Shown piece by piece: positions 20,095-31,507 of a stretch of DNA of 64,000 bases. The translations under genes and the position numbers were made by a program. Source of the stretch: Haemophilus influenzae (lineage in GTDB: Bacteria > Pseudomonadota > Gammaproteobacteria > Enterobacterales > Pasteurellaceae); assembly GCF_001457655.1 (NCBI RefSeq), contig NZ_LN831035.1:248001-312000 (forward strand), read 5' to 3'. Under the pieces are notes generated by a model. The model worked only from the letters and a program-made list of their open reading frames with translations. It did not search any database and was not told where the DNA came from. Positions within the stretch are counted from its first letter, which is position 1. Each line of letters opens with the position of its first letter.

Positions 20095-20721
20095 ATGCAA
20101 GATAAGCTAAAAGTTTTATTGATTGACGACCATCCGTTAATGCGTCGTGGCATTAAACAACTTGTAGAATTAGACGATAACTTTGAAGTAGTGGCTGACG
20201 TAAGCAGCGGCACAGAAGGGATTTCTGTGGCATTACAAACATCACCTGATGTGATCATTTTAGATCTCAACATGAAAGGACTTTCTGGGTTAGATACGCT
20301 CAAAGGATTACGTGCAGAAGGCGTTGATGCGCGAATTTTAATTTTAACAGTGTCTGATGCAAAAAATGATATTTATACTCTAATTGATGCAGGTGCAGAT
20401 GGTTATTTGTTAAAAGATACTGAACCTGATACATTGCTAGACCAAATCAAGCGCATAGCACAAGGCGAAGTCATTCTGAGTGATTCTATTAAAAATTTAT
20501 TATTAGAACGTACTCACGAAGATAATCCGTTAGACAGCTTAACGGATCGTGAAATGGGCGTACTTCGTCAAATTGCAACTGGCTTATCAAACAAACAAAT
20601 TGCAGCACAACTGTTTATTTCAGAAGAAACCGTAAAAGTACATATCCGTAATTTATTACGTAAATTAAATGTTCATTCTCGTGTTGCAGCAACGGTATTA
20701 TTTTTTGAACAAAATCGTTAA
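20095..20721 (+). CDS. narP: Nitrate/nitrite response regulator NarP
   Basis: Two-component regulator of anaerobic nitrate and nitrite respiration. The 208-residue protein has a receiver domain (about 5-125) with acidic pocket D11-D12, phosphoacceptor D57 in VIILDLNM and the lysine in GYLLKD, then a LuxR/NarL-type helix-turn-helix (about 145-208: LTDREMGVLRQIATGLSNKQ). No sensor kinase is next to it; the partner NarQ would be encoded elsewhere. NarL and NarP are similar, but a lone regulator in Haemophilus is NarP (family knowledge). Ribosome-binding site AAAGGAGA precedes the ATG. Confidence 0.93.
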   Translation: MQDKLKVLLIDDHPLMRRGIKQLVELDDNFEVVADVSSGTEGISVALQTSPDVIILDLNMKGLSGLDTLKGLRAEGVDARILILTVSDAKNDIYTLIDAGADGYLLKDTEPDTLLDQIKRIAQGEVILSDSIKNLLLERTHEDNPLDSLTDREMGVLRQIATGLSNKQIAAQLFISEETVKVHIRNLLRKLNVHSRVAATVLFFEQNR

Positions 20722-20730
20722 AAATAATCA

Positions 20731-20767
20731 TAAAAAATGCGCTAGGAGAGACTTAGCGCATTTTTCT
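20731..20767. terminator. Bidirectional terminator after narP
   Basis: AAAAATGCGCTA (about 20733-20744) pairs with TAGCGCATTTTT (20754-20765), between the convergent stops of narP and the DUF2489 gene. Confidence 0.85.
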
Positions 20768-20782
20768 TTAAAATTATAATAT

Positions 20783-21223
20783 TTAAATTAGCTCAATAGA
20801 TTTAATATCTTCTAATAAAATATACAATTCTTGTTTAATATTTTTTTCAAACTGTGCTTCTGCACTTTCTCGAGCTAAATCCAGACGCATTCTTTCTCTT
20901 TTCTCAAGTAGTTTACGGTCATCATGTGTAGGCATATCACGCACCACTTCATATAAATTAGCCATCGCAGGATAAGATGATAAATTCTTACCAAAAGGCC
21001 TTAATAGCATAGTAAGACGAATTACGCCTTCAGAAAGATTACATTCTCCAGACTGCATTGCACGAGCAATAATATCAATGCTCTCTTTTAATCGTATAAC
21101 CCGATTATTCTTAGCTTTAGCAATCAATTCCTTTTGAACTTTTAACTGCTTTAATAAACGGATTGCATATAGAGTCAATCCAGTTACCAAGAAAAGTGCG
21201 ATGACAAAAAATATCCAAATCAT
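20783..21223 (-). CDS. DUF2489 family membrane-anchored protein, function unknown
   Basis: A 146-residue protein with one N-terminal membrane helix (about 1-20, IWIFFVIALFLVTGLTLYAI) followed by a charged, mostly helical cytoplasmic part. It matches what I recall of DUF2489 proteins of gammaproteobacteria. The visible motif is the stretch SGECNLSEGVIRLTMLLRPF (56-75). No enzymatic signature is visible. It starts three bases after the yihI stop, so the two genes are almost certainly one transcript; the pairing with a ribosome-biogenesis regulator is the only functional hint. Rd counterpart HI0725 from memory. Confidence 0.75.
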   Translation of the reverse strand: MIWIFFVIALFLVTGLTLYAIRLLKQLKVQKELIAKAKNNRVIRLKESIDIIARAMQSGECNLSEGVIRLTMLLRPFGKNLSSYPAMANLYEVVRDMPTHDDRKLLEKRERMRLDLARESAEAQFEKNIKQELYILLEDIKSIELI

Positions 21224-21226
21224 AGA

Positions 21227-21787
21227 TTACCTAAATTGATTAATATCCATACGCTCGAAAGTGCGGTATAAATCATCTTCGCTTTCATCTTCGTCTTCAA
21301 TGCCAAGTTCTTCCATTAACTCAGAAATTCGATCTAAGCATTCATCTACAAATTGTTGATCTGATTTACTAATAGTTTTACCCGCATCTAAAGCATCCAA
21401 TAATTCATTAAGAATTTCATTATTTTCCAGATTTTCAAGCTCTTTCATTGGATCTTGTTTTTTCACCTGTTTTATTACAGGAATTACTTGACCTTTTTCA
21501 GGCTTATTAACAAATTCAACAACCAACGGTATCTTTTTCTTACTACCAATTTTTGGATCTTTAATTTCATTTTGAAGTTTATTCGCTTTTTCTTCAACCG
21601 CACTATGACGAGATCCTGAAGCTAAACCTTTATGCTTACGTTTTTTCTTATCTTCACGAGCTTTAGCATCCAATTCATAACGAGTAAGCTTTTTACCAGA
21701 GCGTGCTTTTGTTATATCTATTTTTTTATCTGCTTTGCGAATTGGCATAATATCTGTAATTCGACGTGTTTTTTTCTTACGAGCCAT
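21227..21787 (-). CDS. yihI: Der GTPase-activating protein YihI
   Basis: Activates the GTPase Der (EngA) and so restrains 50S subunit maturation in E. coli. The 186-residue product has the family layout: a strongly basic N-terminus ([17 protein letters not shown]), a second basic block ([18 protein letters not shown], about 46-63) and an acidic C-terminus rich in Glu and Asp ([21 protein letters not shown]). It lies just downstream of the rRNA operon terminator, on the same strand as the rRNA genes, and upstream of the DUF2489 gene. Confidence 0.88.
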   Translation of the reverse strand: MARKKKTRRITDIMPIRKADKKIDITKARSGKKLTRYELDAKAREDKKKRKHKGLASGSRHSAVEEKANKLQNEIKDPKIGSKKKIPLVVEFVNKPEKGQVIPVIKQVKKQDPMKELENLENNEILNELLDALDAGKTISKSDQQFVDECLDRISELMEELGIEDEDESEDDLYRTFERMDINQFR

Positions 21788-21892
21788 AGGGTACCTTTCT
21801 TAAAATTTTGTGGATTGTATCACTAGTGCGTATTTTTCTCACTAACAAACATAAACTTTATCTAAACTTATTTTGTTAAAGTATAAACTTCT

Positions 21893-21928
21893 AAAAAACA
21901 AAAACCCCATATCTTTCGACACGGGGTT
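21893..21928 (-). terminator. Terminator of the first rRNA operon
   Basis: On the minus strand AACCCCGTGTC...GATATGGGGTT forms a stem (about 21927-21903) followed by a T-rich tract TTTGTTTTTT, 40-70 bases after the 5S gene. Confidence 0.8.
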
Positions 21929-21964
21929 CTTCTGTTTTTATTTAACTTAGATAAGTATTTGGTA

Positions 21965-22080
21965 ACCTGGCGGTGCCCTACTCTCACATGGGGAAACCCC
22001 ACACTACCATCGGCATTACAGCGTTTCACTTCTGAGTTCGGTATGGTCTCAGGTGGTTCCACCGCACTATCGCCGCCAAG
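21965..22080 (-). rRNA. rrf: 5S rRNA, first operon
   Basis: Matches bacterial 5S: starts TTGGCGGCGATAGTGCGG, has the conserved CCGAACTCAGAAGTGAAAC block, and ends in GGCACCGCCAGG, whose CCGCCA pairs with the 5' TGGCGG. The ends are estimated to within a few bases. Identical to the copy at 55530. Confidence 0.95.
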
Positions 22081-22103
22081 ATAATTCTTTGATAACTCGT
22101 CTT

Positions 22104-22135
22104 CTCTTTTATCTCTCGTCTCTTTTATCTCTCGT
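22104..22135 (-). repeat. 16-bp tandem duplication in the 23S-5S spacer
   Basis: CTCTTTTATCTCTCGT occurs twice head to tail (22104-22119, 22120-22135). The same duplication is in the second operon at 55669-55700. The rest of the 242-base spacer is pyrimidine-rich on this strand and contains no gene. Confidence 0.8.
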
Positions 22136-22655
22136 TACTCAGTCTTTACTCTACCTTTCACTCGTTCTTATTGGTCACAAGCTGAACTCAATTTTCTCTC
22201 TATTAAGTCTTCTATATTTACTTTTCTTTGTTTAGTCTTTTACTTCGGTTTCCGCTCTACTTTTATTTGCTTCGCTTTTCATCTCTTACTTCACTTAGCT
22301 CCCAAAAACACTTGAGCGTTGTATAGTTAAGCCTCTCGGGCAATTAGTATCTGTTAGCTCAATGTATCACTACACTTACACACCTGACCTATCTACGTCG
22401 TAGTCTACAACAACCCTTACTGACTTAAAGTCAGGGATGACTCATCTCTTGGCAAGTTTCGTGCTTAGATGCTTTCAGCACTTATCTCTTCCGCATTTAG
22501 CTACCCAGCAATGCCTCTGGCGAGACAACTGGAACACCAGTGATGCGTCCACTCCGGTCCTCTCGTACTAGGAGCAGCCCCAATCAATCATCCAACGCCC
22601 ACGGCAGATAGGGACCGAACTGTCTCACGACGTTCTAAACCCAGCTCGCGTACCA

Positions 22656-22689
<34 letters not shown>

Positions 22690-22690
22690 A

Positions 22691-22733
<43 letters not shown>

Positions 22734-22762
22734 ACCGCCGTCGATATGAACTCTTGGGCGGT

Positions 22763-22818
<56 letters not shown>

Positions 22819-22819
22819 A

Positions 22820-22872
<53 letters not shown>

Positions 22873-23244
22873 GCAGTTAAGCTTGCTTATACCATTGCAC
22901 TAACCTCACGATGTCCGACCGTGATTAGCAAACCTTCGTGCTCCTCCGTTACGCTTTGGGAGGAGACCGCCCCAGTCAAACTACCCACCAGACACTGTCC
23001 GAGACCACGTTTCGTCATCTTCGTTAGAACATCAAACGTTAAAGGGTGGTATTTCAAGGTCGCCTCCACAATGACTGGCGTCACTGCTTCAAAGGCTCCC
23101 ACCTATCCTACACATCAAAATTCAATGTTCAGTGTCAAGCTATAGTAAAGGTTCACGGGGTCTTTCCGTCTAGCCGCGGGTACACCGCATCTTCACGGCG
23201 ATTTCAATTTCACTGAGTCTCGGGTGGAGACAGCCTGGCCATCA

Positions 23245-23326
<82 letters not shown>

Positions 23327-24042
23327 TGGGGCTTCGATCAGGTGCTTCTCTTGCGATGACACCATCAATTAACCTTCCAGCACCGGGCAGGCATCACACC
23401 CTATACGTCCACTTTCGTGTTTGCAGAGTGCTGTGTTTTTAATAAACAGTTGCAGCCAGCTGGTATCTTCGACCGGTTCAACCTTCGCCCGCTAGGGACT
23501 ACAATCTACGCCGGCGCACCTTCTCCCGAAGTTACGGTGCTATTTTGCCTAGTTCCTTCACCCGAGTTCTCTCAAGCGCCTGAGTATTCTCTACCTGACC
23601 ACCTGTGTCGGTTTTCAGTACGGTTTAGTAAAGCCTTTCGCTTAGTGGCTTTTCCTGGAAGTGTGGTATCAGTTACTTCAGCTCCGTAGAGCCTCGTCAT
23701 CATCTCTCTGTGTTAAGGAAGTCCGGATTTGCCTAAACTTCCCACCTACCAACTTAAACGCACATATCCAACAGTGCGATAACCTAACCTACTCCGTCCC
23801 CACATCGCAGCTTTACCAAGTACAGGAATATTAACCTGTTTCCCATCGACTACGCTTTTCAGCCTCGCCTTAGGAGCCGACTCACCCTGCCCCGATTAAC
23901 GTTGGACAGGAACCCTTGGTCTTCCGGCGAACGGGTTTTTCACCCGTTTTATCGTTACTTATGTCAGCATTCGCACTTGTGATACGTCCAGCTAACCTCT
24001 CGATTAACCTTCATCCGCTTACACAACGCTCCCCTACCCAAC

Positions 24043-24169
24043 AGGCGTATCACTAATAATCCTTACTTCAAAAATACCCCGACTCAACGTTCGGGTTGCT
24101 TGAACAACCTTTCATGCCGCTTCGCGCCATTCTAGCTTGTTAATCGTAAGGCGTATTAGTGATACGCCT
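24043..24169 (-). repeat. 23S intervening sequence at helix 45, first operon
   Basis: A 127-base element bounded by a perfect 16-base inverted repeat, AGGCGTATCACTAATA (24043-24058) and TATTAGTGATACGCCT (24154-24169). Counted from the 23S 5' end and corrected for the other insertion, it falls near E. coli position 1170, the helix-45 site where IVSs are known in Haemophilus. Such elements are usually cut out by RNase III, leaving fragmented 23S. Confidence 0.85.
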
Positions 24170-24251
24170 GATGCCGCAGCTTCGGTGCTATATTTCAGCC
24201 CCGTTACATCTTCCGCGCAGGCCGACTCGACTAGTGAGCTATTACGCTTTC

Positions 24252-24283
<32 letters not shown>

Positions 24284-24330
24284 TAGCTGTCTAAGCCTTC
24301 CCACTTCGTTTCCCACTTAATATAGACTTG

Positions 24331-24363
<33 letters not shown>

Positions 24364-24783
24364 CTCCACGACGGACGTTAGCACCCGCCGTGTGTCTCCT
24401 GAGTATCACTCTTTGGTATTCGTAGTTTGCATCGGGTTGGTAATCCGGGATGGACCCCTAGCCGAAACAGTGCTCTACCCCCAAAGGTGTCACCTCAAGG
24501 CTCTACCTAAATAGATTTCGGGGAGAACCAGCTATCTCCCGGTTTGATTGGCCTTTCACCCCCAGCCACAAGTCATCCGCTAATTTTTCAACATTAGTCG
24601 GTTCGGTCCTCCAGTTAGTGTTACCCAACCTTCAACCTGCCCATGGCTAGATCACCGGGTTTCGGGTCTATACCTTGCAACTATTCGCCCAGTTAAGACT
24701 CGGTTTCCCTTCGGCTCCCCTATTCGGTTAACCTCGCTACAAAATATAAGTCGCTGACCCATTATACAAAAGGTACGCAGTCA

Positions 24784-24897
24784 CCCCATCACTTAATCCC
24801 ACTGCTTCTTTTGGGTGGTTTGACTCGCTTCGCTCCTCTTACCATTGTTTAAGTGCGGTTGCTTTTCATCACCTTCCAATCGGATTAAGTGATGGGG
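24784..24897 (-). repeat. 23S intervening sequence at helix 25, first operon
   Basis: A 114-base element bounded by a perfect 16-base inverted repeat, CCCCATCACTTAATCC (24784-24799) and GGATTAAGTGATGGGG (24882-24897). It lies about 540-650 bases into the 23S gene, the helix-25 IVS site. It contains a complete uptake signal AAGTGCGGT at 24851-24859. Confidence 0.85.
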
Positions 24898-25438
24898 CTC
24901 CCACTGCTTGTACGTACAAGGTTTCAGGTTCTATTTCACTCCCCTCACCGGGGTTCTTTTCGCCTTTCCTTCACAGTACTGGTTCACTATCGGTCAATCA
25001 GGAGTATTTAGCCTTGGAGGATGGTCCCCCCTTCTTCAAACAGGATATCACGTGTCCCGCCCTACTTCTCGTTAGCTTAGTACCACAATATGGTTTTTAG
25101 ATACGGGATTATCACCCTCTTTGATTGTGCTTCCCAACACATTCTCCTAACCATACTGTTATCACTTACTGGCTCTTTCGCTTTCGCTCGCCGCTACTGA
25201 CGAAATCTCGGTTGATTTCTTTTCCTCGGGGTACTTAGATGTTTCAGTTCTCCCGGTTTGCCTCAACAAGCTATGAATTCACTTGTTGATAGTAGATTCT
25301 TCATCTACTGGGTTTCCCCATTCGGATATCTTGGATTAAACGCCTCTTATCGACTCATCCAAGCTTTTCGCAGATTAGCACGTCCTTCTTCGCCTCTGAT
25401 TGCCAAGGCATCCACCTTGTACGCTTAGTCACTTAACT

Positions 25439-25837
25439 ATACAACCTCAAATGTTTTCAATCACTTTAAGTTTTCACTTCAAAGTGCGGTCAATTTGATG
25501 CGTATTTTCATTCAACTAAACACTTGATTGCTTTTGTTCAATCAAGATTTTATGCAAAACAGGTTTTGTTTTTAGAGTTCCCTTTTCAGTTCCCTCCTCT
25601 CACTTTCCTATCTTGCCTACTCAGACTTTCTCTCGAAAATCTCTTGTTTTCAGCTTGTTTCCAATTTTTTAAAGAACAGTTGATAAAACTTTTCAGTTAT
25701 CATCGTTAAATAAACTAAAACTAAAACAAAATTAAATTTAAAATTAAACTTAAAATAACCTAATATTTAAAATAGCTTCATCACTACCTTAATACTTTAT
25801 TAATTTGTCTTTTTCTAATTTATTTAACGATGATAAG
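25439..25837 (-). other. Internal transcribed spacer between tRNA-Ala and 23S
   Basis: No gene. It holds a boxA-like antitermination element on the minus strand (ACTGTTCTTTAAAA, 25681-25668), an uptake signal (25482-25490) and the 5' arm of the 23S processing stem beside the 23S start. Confidence 0.7.
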
Positions 25838-25913
25838 TGGTGGAGATAAGCGGGATCGAACCGCTGACCTCCTGCGTGCAAGGCAGGCGCTCTCCCAGCT
25901 GAGCTATATCCCC
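25838..25913 (-). tRNA. tRNA-Ala (TGC), first operon
   Basis: 76 bases including the encoded CCA. The acceptor GGGGATA pairs with TATCTCC, and the anticodon loop CCTTGCACG carries TGC. Lies in the 16S-23S spacer, so this is an Ile-Ala type operon. Confidence 0.97.
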
Positions 25914-25998
25914 ATTTCATCATAATTTAATAACTAATTATTTACCTTTTAGTTATTATTTATTTACACTACACCTTTCGCTTCACTCACTCTCAGAG

Positions 25999-26075
<77 letters not shown>

Positions 26076-26112
26076 AAGGGTAATGTTTTCTTCTGCTCAT
26101 TTGTCTACAACT

Positions 26113-26135
26113 ATCAGCCAATCTGTGTGAGCACT
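26113..26135 (-). other. 16S RNase III processing stem, 3' arm (first operon)
   Basis: This 23-base segment is complementary at 21 of 23 positions to 27823-27845 upstream of 16S, so the two enclose the 16S gene in a processing stem. The core is CACACAGATTG on the transcribed strand. Confidence 0.7.
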
Positions 26136-26154
26136 CGCTGTCTCTCGTCTTTGG

Positions 26155-27694
<1,540 letters not shown>

Positions 27695-27849
27695 AAGTTC
27701 AATCGCTCAATAAACTGCTTAGCTATAAATAAAACACTACTTAAAAAAGTAATGATGAATTTTCAGTTAAGCACCTATTAAGACTTCAAAATTAAAATAT
27801 TTTTAAAACAAGTCAATCAACAAGTGCCCACACAGATTGTCTGATATAT

Positions 27850-27952
27850 TGTTAAAGAGCAAAAAATAACGACGCACTTGGAAACTTAAAAAACTTCACA
27901 ACAGTGCGTCGTTGTGTGCGGTGCATTATAGGGATTTTCAAATCCCTTGCAA
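27850..27952 (-). promoter_or_regulatory. rRNA promoter and boxA antitermination element, first operon
   Basis: On the minus strand TTGCAA (27952-27947), a 16-base spacer and TATAAT (27930-27925), followed by the GC-rich discriminator GCACCGCAC typical of stringently controlled rRNA promoters. The spacer is itself an inverted repeat, GGGATTT and AAATCCC. Downstream TGCTCTTTAACA (27861-27850) matches boxA. The rest of 27695-28033 is AT-rich leader with no gene; the 5' arm of the 16S processing stem is at 27823-27845. Confidence 0.8.
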
Positions 27953-28033
27953 GTACTTTTTTGTAAAAATATTTAAAAAAATGATCTTTTGATTAAAGTA
28001 CAAGCGATTAGAGCAAAATATAGATCTTTTTGG

Positions 28034-28588
28034 CTATTTTTTTAAGCGTTTTAAAATTCTCGGAAGATCTACGATAGAATCTAACACATAATCCGCTATT
28101 CCTTCTCCTTCCCCTGTTACTGGTTTACCAGTACGAACTAATACGTTCATTTTTACCTTCGCACCAATCCCCGCTTTTAGGTCTTCAACTTTATCTCCAA
28201 CCATAATAGATTGCGTAGGATCGATCTTTAATTCTTTGATCGCTTGCAATAACATTCCCGATTTAGGCTTCCGACAATCACAATCTTCTTTATATTCGCC
28301 CTTTCCCTCAGAATGATGTGGACAATAGTAAATGCCATCCAAATCCACATCTTGTTCAGCTAACGACCAATCCATCCATTCTGTTAATTGTAAAAACTGA
28401 TCCTCAGAAAAATAACCACGTGCAATGCCCGACTGGTTGGTCACTAATACCAACATATATCCCATTTTCTTTAATTCTCGCAATGCATCAATCGCACCAT
28501 CAATAAATTTAAAGTTATCAATTTCGTGTACATAACCATAATCAATATTTAACGTGCCATCGCGATCTAAAAAAATAGCCTTATTCAT
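28034..28588 (-). CDS. gmhB: D-glycero-beta-D-manno-heptose-1,7-bisphosphate 7-phosphatase
   Basis: Removes the C7 phosphate in ADP-heptose synthesis for the LOS inner core; a cytoplasmic HAD-family enzyme. I chose the ATG at 28588 (184 residues, [11 protein letters not shown]...), since the HAD nucleophile motif should lie near the N-terminus; an upstream TTG at 28612 would add eight residues. Nucleophile and acid are D8 and D10 in LDRDGT, then [10 protein letters not shown] (motif II) and the zinc loop with CPHH and CDCRKP. It ends about 80 bp upstream of the rRNA promoter on the same strand, and is divergent from metN. Confidence 0.93.
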   Translation of the reverse strand: MNKAIFLDRDGTLNIDYGYVHEIDNFKFIDGAIDALRELKKMGYMLVLVTNQSGIARGYFSEDQFLQLTEWMDWSLAEQDVDLDGIYYCPHHSEGKGEYKEDCDCRKPKSGMLLQAIKELKIDPTQSIMVGDKVEDLKAGIGAKVKMNVLVRTGKPVTGEGEGIADYVLDSIVDLPRILKRLKK

Positions 28589-28695
28589 TCTCTTGCCTTT
28601 TATACATGTCAAATTGACGAAAATTATCTATTTAATCCAAGCAATTAGCAAATATAAGTCATAACTAATCTGTCTAAAAAAGATAATCTGACATA

Positions 28696-28726
28696 TTGAC
28701 ATAGCAATCTAGACATCTAGAATACC
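28696..28726 (+). promoter_or_regulatory. metNIQ promoter with MetJ-type operator repeats
   Basis: TTGACA (28696-28701), a 16-base spacer and TAGAAT (28718-28723). The spacer and -10 carry tandem eight-base units AGCAATCT (28703), AGACATCT (28711) and AGAATACC (28719); the central one is one base from the MetJ box AGACGTCT. MetJ binding here would block RNA polymerase when S-adenosylmethionine is plentiful (inference from known met regulation). Confidence 0.7.
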
Positions 28727-28763
28727 AAAACAGATTTAAAAACAATAAATAAAAAGGGCTTAT

Positions 28764-29801
28764 ATGATTAAGCTAAATAATATTACGAAAATTTTTGAGC
28801 TACCGAACAAAAAATTGACTGCGCTTGATAATGTTTCGTTGAATATCGAAAAAGGTCAAATCTGTGGCGTAATTGGTGCATCTGGTGCAGGAAAAAGTAC
28901 ATTAATTCGCTGTGTGAACTTATTAGAAAAACCGACAAGCGGTTCCGTTATTGTTGATGGCGTAGAATTAACAAAACTTTCTGATCGCGAATTAGTACTT
29001 GCTCGTCGTCAAATTGGAATGATTTTTCAGCATTTCAATTTACTAAGTTCTCGCACCGTATTTGAAAACGTGGCATTACCCTTAGAATTGGAAAGTGAGT
29101 CAAAAGCAAAAATCCAAGAAAAAATTACCGCACTTTTAGATCTTGTTGGTTTAAGTGAAAAACGTGATGCTTACCCAAGCAATCTTTCTGGCGGGCAAAA
29201 ACAACGCGTAGCCATTGCACGTGCCTTAGCGAGCGATCCTAAAGTCTTATTATGTGATGAAGCAACGAGCGCATTAGATCCTGCAACGACGCAATCTATT
29301 CTGCAATTATTAAAAGAAATTAACCGCACTTTAGGTATTACAATTTTGTTGATTACCCATGAAATGGAAGTTGTTAAACAGATTTGTGATCAAGTTGCTG
29401 TCATTGATCAAGGTCGCCTAGTTGAACAAGGTACTGTCGGTGAAATTTTTGCAAACCCTAAAACAGAATTAGCACAAGAGTTTATTCGTTCGACCTTCCA
29501 CATCAGTCTACCTGATGAATATTTGGAAAATCTTACTGATACACCGAAACACAGCAAAGCGTATCCAATCATCAAATTTGAGTTTACGGGTCGCTCAGTC
29601 GATGCACCGTTACTTTCTCAAGCATCAAAAAAATTTGGCGTGGAGCTCAGTATCTTAACCTCACAAATTGATTATGCTGGAGGCGTGAAATTTGGTTATA
29701 CCATTGCTGAAGTAGAAGGCGATGAAGATGCCATTACGCAAACCAAAGTTTATTTAATGGAAAACAACGTGCGCGTGGAGGTGCTTGGTTATGTTCAATG
29801 A
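28764..29801 (+). CDS. metN: Methionine ABC transporter, ATP-binding subunit
   Basis: Energises import of D- and L-methionine at the inner membrane. 345 residues. The Walker A motif GASGAGKST is at 38-46, and the signature motif LSGGQKQR with the Walker [12 protein letters not shown] follows. The C-terminal domain (about 265-345) is the ACT-like NIL regulatory domain that binds methionine and inhibits transport. Its last codons overlap metI, showing translational coupling. First gene of metNIQ, behind a MetJ-type operator. Confidence 0.96.
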   Translation: MIKLNNITKIFELPNKKLTALDNVSLNIEKGQICGVIGASGAGKSTLIRCVNLLEKPTSGSVIVDGVELTKLSDRELVLARRQIGMIFQHFNLLSSRTVFENVALPLELESESKAKIQEKITALLDLVGLSEKRDAYPSNLSGGQKQRVAIARALASDPKVLLCDEATSALDPATTQSILQLLKEINRTLGITILLITHEMEVVKQICDQVAVIDQGRLVEQGTVGEIFANPKTELAQEFIRSTFHISLPDEYLENLTDTPKHSKAYPIIKFEFTGRSVDAPLLSQASKKFGVELSILTSQIDYAGGVKFGYTIAEVEGDEDAITQTKVYLMENNVRVEVLGYVQ

Positions 29802-30480
29802 TTTCTTGGCAACATTCAGCCAGCAATTAACACCTCAAATGTGGGGTGTTGTCGCAACAGCAACTTATGAAACTGTTTATATCAGCTTTGCATCTACTTT
29901 ACTTGCCGTAGTAGTCGGCGTGCCTGTGGGTGTATGGACTTTCTTAACTGGAAAAAATGAGATTTTACAAAACAACCGCACTCATTTTATGTTAAACACG
30001 ATTATTAATATTGGGCGTTCCATTCCATTTATTATTTTGCTCCTAATCTTATTACCTGTAACTCGTTTCATCGTGGGAACCGTATTAGGTACAACAGCAG
30101 CAATTATTCCATTGAGTATTTGTGCAATGCCATTCGTGGCTCGCTTAACTGCTAATGCACTAATGGAAATTCCAAATGGTTTAACCGAAGCAGCTCAAGC
30201 AATGGGGGCTACTAAATGGCAAATTGTTCGTAAATTCTATTTGTCAGAAGCTCTACCTACGCTAATTAATGGCATCACGCTCACGCTAGTCACTTTAGTT
30301 GGTTACTCAGCAATGGCGGGGACGCAAGGCGGCGGTGGTTTAGGTAGCCTCGCTATCAACTACGGCGTATATCGCAATATGCCTTATGTCACTTGGATGG
30401 CAACCATTATTATTGTGCTATTCGTTATGATTAGCCAAAAACTCGGCGATACACTGGCTAGAAAAGTGGATCATCGTTAA
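29791..30480 (+). CDS. metI: Methionine ABC transporter, permease
   Basis: Inner-membrane permease of MetNIQ, 229 residues with about five membrane segments. I chose the ATG at 29791 with GGAGG nine bases upstream; a TTG at 29785 in the same frame is less likely. The EAA loop that contacts MetN is visible ([20 protein letters not shown]). The start lies 11 bases inside metN, so the two genes overlap. Confidence 0.95.
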   Translation: MFNDFLATFSQQLTPQMWGVVATATYETVYISFASTLLAVVVGVPVGVWTFLTGKNEILQNNRTHFMLNTIINIGRSIPFIILLLILLPVTRFIVGTVLGTTAAIIPLSICAMPFVARLTANALMEIPNGLTEAAQAMGATKWQIVRKFYLSEALPTLINGITLTLVTLVGYSAMAGTQGGGGLGSLAINYGVYRNMPYVTWMATIIIVLFVMISQKLGDTLARKVDHR

Positions 30481-30518
30481 TTAAATGCAACTCTTAACTT
30501 AAACAGGAAGGGAATCCT

Positions 30519-31340
30519 ATGAAATTAAAACAACTTTTTGCAATCACTGCAATCGCATCAGCTCTCGTTTTAACAGGCTGTAAAGAAGACAAAAAACCTG
30601 AAGCTGCAGCAGCACCGCTTAAAATCAAAGTTGGTGTAATGTCTGGTCCTGAGCATCAAGTTGCAGAAATTGCAGCAAAAGTCGCTAAAGAAAAATACGG
30701 TTTAGACGTTCAATTCGTTGAATTCAATGACTACGCATTACCAAATGAAGCTGTATCTAAAGGTGATTTAGATGCAAACGCAATGCAACATAAACCTTAT
30801 TTAGATGAAGATGCAAAAGCGAAAAATTTAAATAACTTAGTTATCGTGGGTAATACTTTCGTCTATCCATTAGCGGGTTATTCTAAAAAAATCAAAAATG
30901 TGAATGAATTACAAGACGGTGCTAAAGTTGTTGTTCCTAACGATCCAACAAACCGTGGTCGTGCATTAATTCTTCTTGAAAAACAAGGTTTAATCAAATT
31001 AAAAGATGCAAATAACCTTCTTTCAACTGTATTAGATATTGTTGAAAATCCGAAAAAATTAAACATCACTGAAGTAGATACTTCTGTTGCGGCACGCGCA
31101 TTAGACGACGTTGATTTAGCTGTAGTAAACAATACTTATGCGGGTCAAGTAGGCTTAAATGCTCAAGATGACGGTGTATTTGTAGAAGATAAAGATTCGC
31201 CATATGTGAACATTATCGTTTCTCGTACCGATAACAAAGACAGCAAAGCTGTTCAAGATTTCGTAAAATCTTACCAAACAGAAGAAGTTTACCAAGAAGC
31301 TCAAAAACACTTTAAAGATGGCGTTGTAAAAGGTTGGTAA
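30519..31340 (+). CDS. metQ: Methionine-binding lipoprotein MetQ
   Basis: Substrate-binding lipoprotein of MetNIQ. The signal peptide ends in VLTGC, with the lipidated cysteine at residue 21. The body of the 273-residue protein is the NlpA/MetQ fold, beginning IKVGVMSGPEHQ. The tyrosine- and asparagine-rich ligand-site segments (FNDYALPNEA, MQHKPYLD, VVNNTYAGQ) are present. Known in H. influenzae as the 28-kDa lipoprotein HlpA. Thirty-eight bases after metI, with AGGAAGGGA as ribosome-binding site. Confidence 0.95.
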   Translation: MKLKQLFAITAIASALVLTGCKEDKKPEAAAAPLKIKVGVMSGPEHQVAEIAAKVAKEKYGLDVQFVEFNDYALPNEAVSKGDLDANAMQHKPYLDEDAKAKNLNNLVIVGNTFVYPLAGYSKKIKNVNELQDGAKVVVPNDPTNRGRALILLEKQGLIKLKDANNLLSTVLDIVENPKKLNITEVDTSVAARALDDVDLAVVNNTYAGQVGLNAQDDGVFVEDKDSPYVNIIVSRTDNKDSKAVQDFVKSYQTEEVYQEAQKHFKDGVVKGW

Positions 31341-31364
31341 TTTCTACCGCACTTTAACCCATTA

Positions 31365-31395
31365 CTAAATCCCTTGCCCAGCAAGGGATTTTCTT
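31365..31395 (+). terminator. Terminator after metQ
   Basis: AAATCCCTTGC pairs with GCAAGGGATTT across a three-base loop, followed by TCTT. An uptake signal (31346) lies just before it. Confidence 0.8.
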
Positions 31396-31507
31396 ATCTA
31401 AGCTCGGAATGTTTTAAAGAATATTGGTAGCTAAAAATAATTAGATAATACAGAAATATGAAATTTCTTTAATTGATTAAAAAAGCAAGATACTTTTACG
31501 CTTGGAA

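Noticed and set aside
24043..24169. Hairpin-bounded element in 23S as an insertion sequence or MITE
   Set aside because: It has no transposase and no visible target duplication, and sits at the known helix-45 IVS site.
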